Positions 63,051-64,000 of a stretch of DNA of 64,000 nt are shown piece after piece. The stretch covers positions 271,412 through 335,411 of the forward strand of contig JAFKIY010000002.1 of assembly GCA_017306245.1 (NCBI GenBank). Direction: 5' to 3'. The notes under the pieces are model-generated. The model made no database searches, was not told where the DNA came from, and was given only the letters and a program-made list of their open reading frames with translations. The DNA is from Micrococcales bacterium. Its GTDB lineage: Bacteria > Actinomycetota > Actinomycetes > Actinomycetales > Microbacteriaceae. The translations under genes and the position numbers were made by a program. How positions within the stretch are numbered: position 1 is the first letter of the stretch; each line of letters starts with the position of its first letter.

Positions 63051-64000
63051 GTGAGATTCTTTCGCACCGCCGCCGCGCGGAGGGCATCCGGCGCGATCCT
63101 CGCGGGCGCGCTCGCGCTCGCCACGATAACGGGCTGCGCGCCCGAACGGAACGCGAACCCCACCGCCTCCGCTTCGCCGCCATGGGTGTCGACCTACGAG
63201 ACGCCCAAACCGACCGAACTTGCGCCGCTGCGGGGCACCACCGTGCCGGGCGGATCCCTCGACCATGCGTCGATCGCCGCGAAAGTCGACAACCACTGGG
63301 ACGCCAGGCCGCAGGTCGGGCTGGAACTCACCGACATGGTGTTCGAGGAACTCGTCGAAGGCGGAATCACCCGCTACGTCGCGATCTGGCAGTCCACCAT
63401 TCCGGAACTGCTCGGCCCGGTGCGCTCCATCCGGCCGATGGATCCGGACATCGTCTCGCCGTTCGGCGGCATCATCTGCTATTCGGGAGGTCAGCCGCGC
63501 TTCGTCCGGCTCATGCAGCAGACCCCCGTGTACAACGCCATCCACGGTCAGGCCGACACGGAGTCCACCTTCTTCCGCACCGACACGAAAGACTCCCCGC
63601 ACGATGTTCTCGTTCGCGCACAGAAACTGCTCGACCAGCACACGGACATTGCCCCGCCCCAGCAGCAGTTCGCGTACTCGCTGGATGCCGCATCCTCGTC
63701 CGCAGGAAAGGACGGTTCCCCGACCACCGCGGTCGCGTACCAGTTCTCCTATTCCTATTACGGCTCGTGGCTCTGGAATGCGGATGCCAAACTGTGGATG
63801 CGCACCCAGCAGGGGGATATCGACAAGGACAGCAACGGCAACCAGTTGAGCGCATCCAACGTCGTGGTCCTCAGGGTCAACGTGGTGAATGACGGCGGGG
63901 TGCCGAAGACGGTGCTTTCCGGTTCGGGGGAGGCCTGGGTTTCCAGCGGCGGCGGCACCATCCACGGCACCTGGTCGAAGTCGTCGCCCACCGATTCGAT
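63051..64000 (+). CDS. DUF3048 lipoprotein, 3' end outside window
   Basis: The frame is open to the window end, giving 316 visible residues. A lipoprotein signal ends TITGC (C29), then a Ser/Pro linker and the DUF3048 domain (about 70 onward): AAKVDNHWDARPQVGLELTD, LLGPVRSIRPMD, YSYYGSWLWN. GTG 63051 is chosen since TAGCCT (63039-63044) lies six bases before it; GTG 63045 is possible. DUF3048 proteins such as YerB are extracellular and of unknown function. Confidence 0.85.
   Translation, partial: MRFFRTAAARRASGAILAGALALATITGCAPERNANPTASASPPWVSTYETPKPTELAPLRGTTVPGGSLDHASIAAKVDNHWDARPQVGLELTDMVFEELVEGGITRYVAIWQSTIPELLGPVRSIRPMDPDIVSPFGGIICYSGGQPRFVRLMQQTPVYNAIHGQADTESTFFRTDTKDSPHDVLVRAQKLLDQHTDIAPPQQQFAYSLDAASSSAGKDGSPTTAVAYQFSYSYYGSWLWNADAKLWMRTQQGDIDKDSNGNQLSASNVVVLRVNVVNDGGVPKTVLSGSGEAWVSSGGGTIHGTWSKSSPTDS

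Overview
The window looks like ordinary chromosome of a high-GC actinobacterium, most likely a member of the Microbacteriaceae. The evidence is dense packing, frequent GTG starts, ATGA/GTGA gene overlaps, and actinobacterial marker genes: SenX3-RegX3, GlnR, mycothiol synthase, CarD, SigK-RskA, DUF3263, DUF4032, and a MutT1-type Nudix-phosphatase next to ppk. No prophage, insertion sequence, rRNA or CRISPR array was seen, and no gap without a gene exceeds about 250 bp.

Layout. 1-3.7 kb: end of an MFS transporter, then a CsoR-CopZ-CopA copper operon with a visible operator. 3.7-9.8 kb: an IclR-type regulator and a glycerol operon (glpK, a membrane-attached alpha/beta hydrolase, glpD) sharing one 17-bp palindromic operator. 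9.8-13.1 kb: deazaflavin-dependent oxidoreductase, GH20 hexosaminidase and an SGNH hydrolase. 13.1-15.5 kb: glyA-folD behind a ZTP riboswitch, with an unusual inverted repeat and a possible mini-ORF over the folD start. 15.5-19.6 kb: lipoprotein and the Leloir genes galK, galT, galM. 19.6-22.5 kb: ferritin-VIT iron transporter, K+/H+ antiporter with its TrkA-C partner, tRNA-Lys. 22.5-26.3 kb: SigK-RskA locus with two matching SigK-type promoters. 26.4-28.6 kb: SRPBCC-epimerase and a TspO-like protein behind a CTAG-rich control region. 28.6-37.4 kb (minus strand): glnR, mshD, ppk, mutT1, pstSCAB. 37.4-43.5 kb: nitrobindin-like and YgfZ-like proteins, a MazE/MazF-type pair, phosphoglycerate mutase, a DsbA-like protein and a permease. 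43.5-46.2 kb: phoU divergent from senX3-regX3. 46.2-55.1 kb: CarD, MBL hydrolase, cysS, rlmB-type methyltransferase, a PLP trans-sulfuration enzyme with an Lrp regulator, a DUF4032 kinase-like protein and an MsmK/UgpC-type ATPase. 55.3-64 kb: second DsbA-like protein, an ECF sigma factor with a likely membrane partner, a YcaQ-like protein, a tocopherol-cyclase-like protein, tRNA-Thr, msrB, and DUF2332, DUF3263, LytR_C and DUF3048 proteins (the last cut by the window end).

The strongest regulatory story is phosphate: pstSCAB, phoU, senX3-regX3, ppk and mutT1 all lie here, and 11-bp-spaced PHO-box-like repeats precede pstS and phoU. Many genes appear leaderless, with a TANNNT -10 hexamer 6-7 nt before the start codon, and this guided several start choices. 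The most unusual items are the hydrolase inside the glp operon, a palindromic repeat cluster translated in frame inside mycothiol synthase, the inverted repeat and mini-ORF at folD, and the paired SigK promoters.
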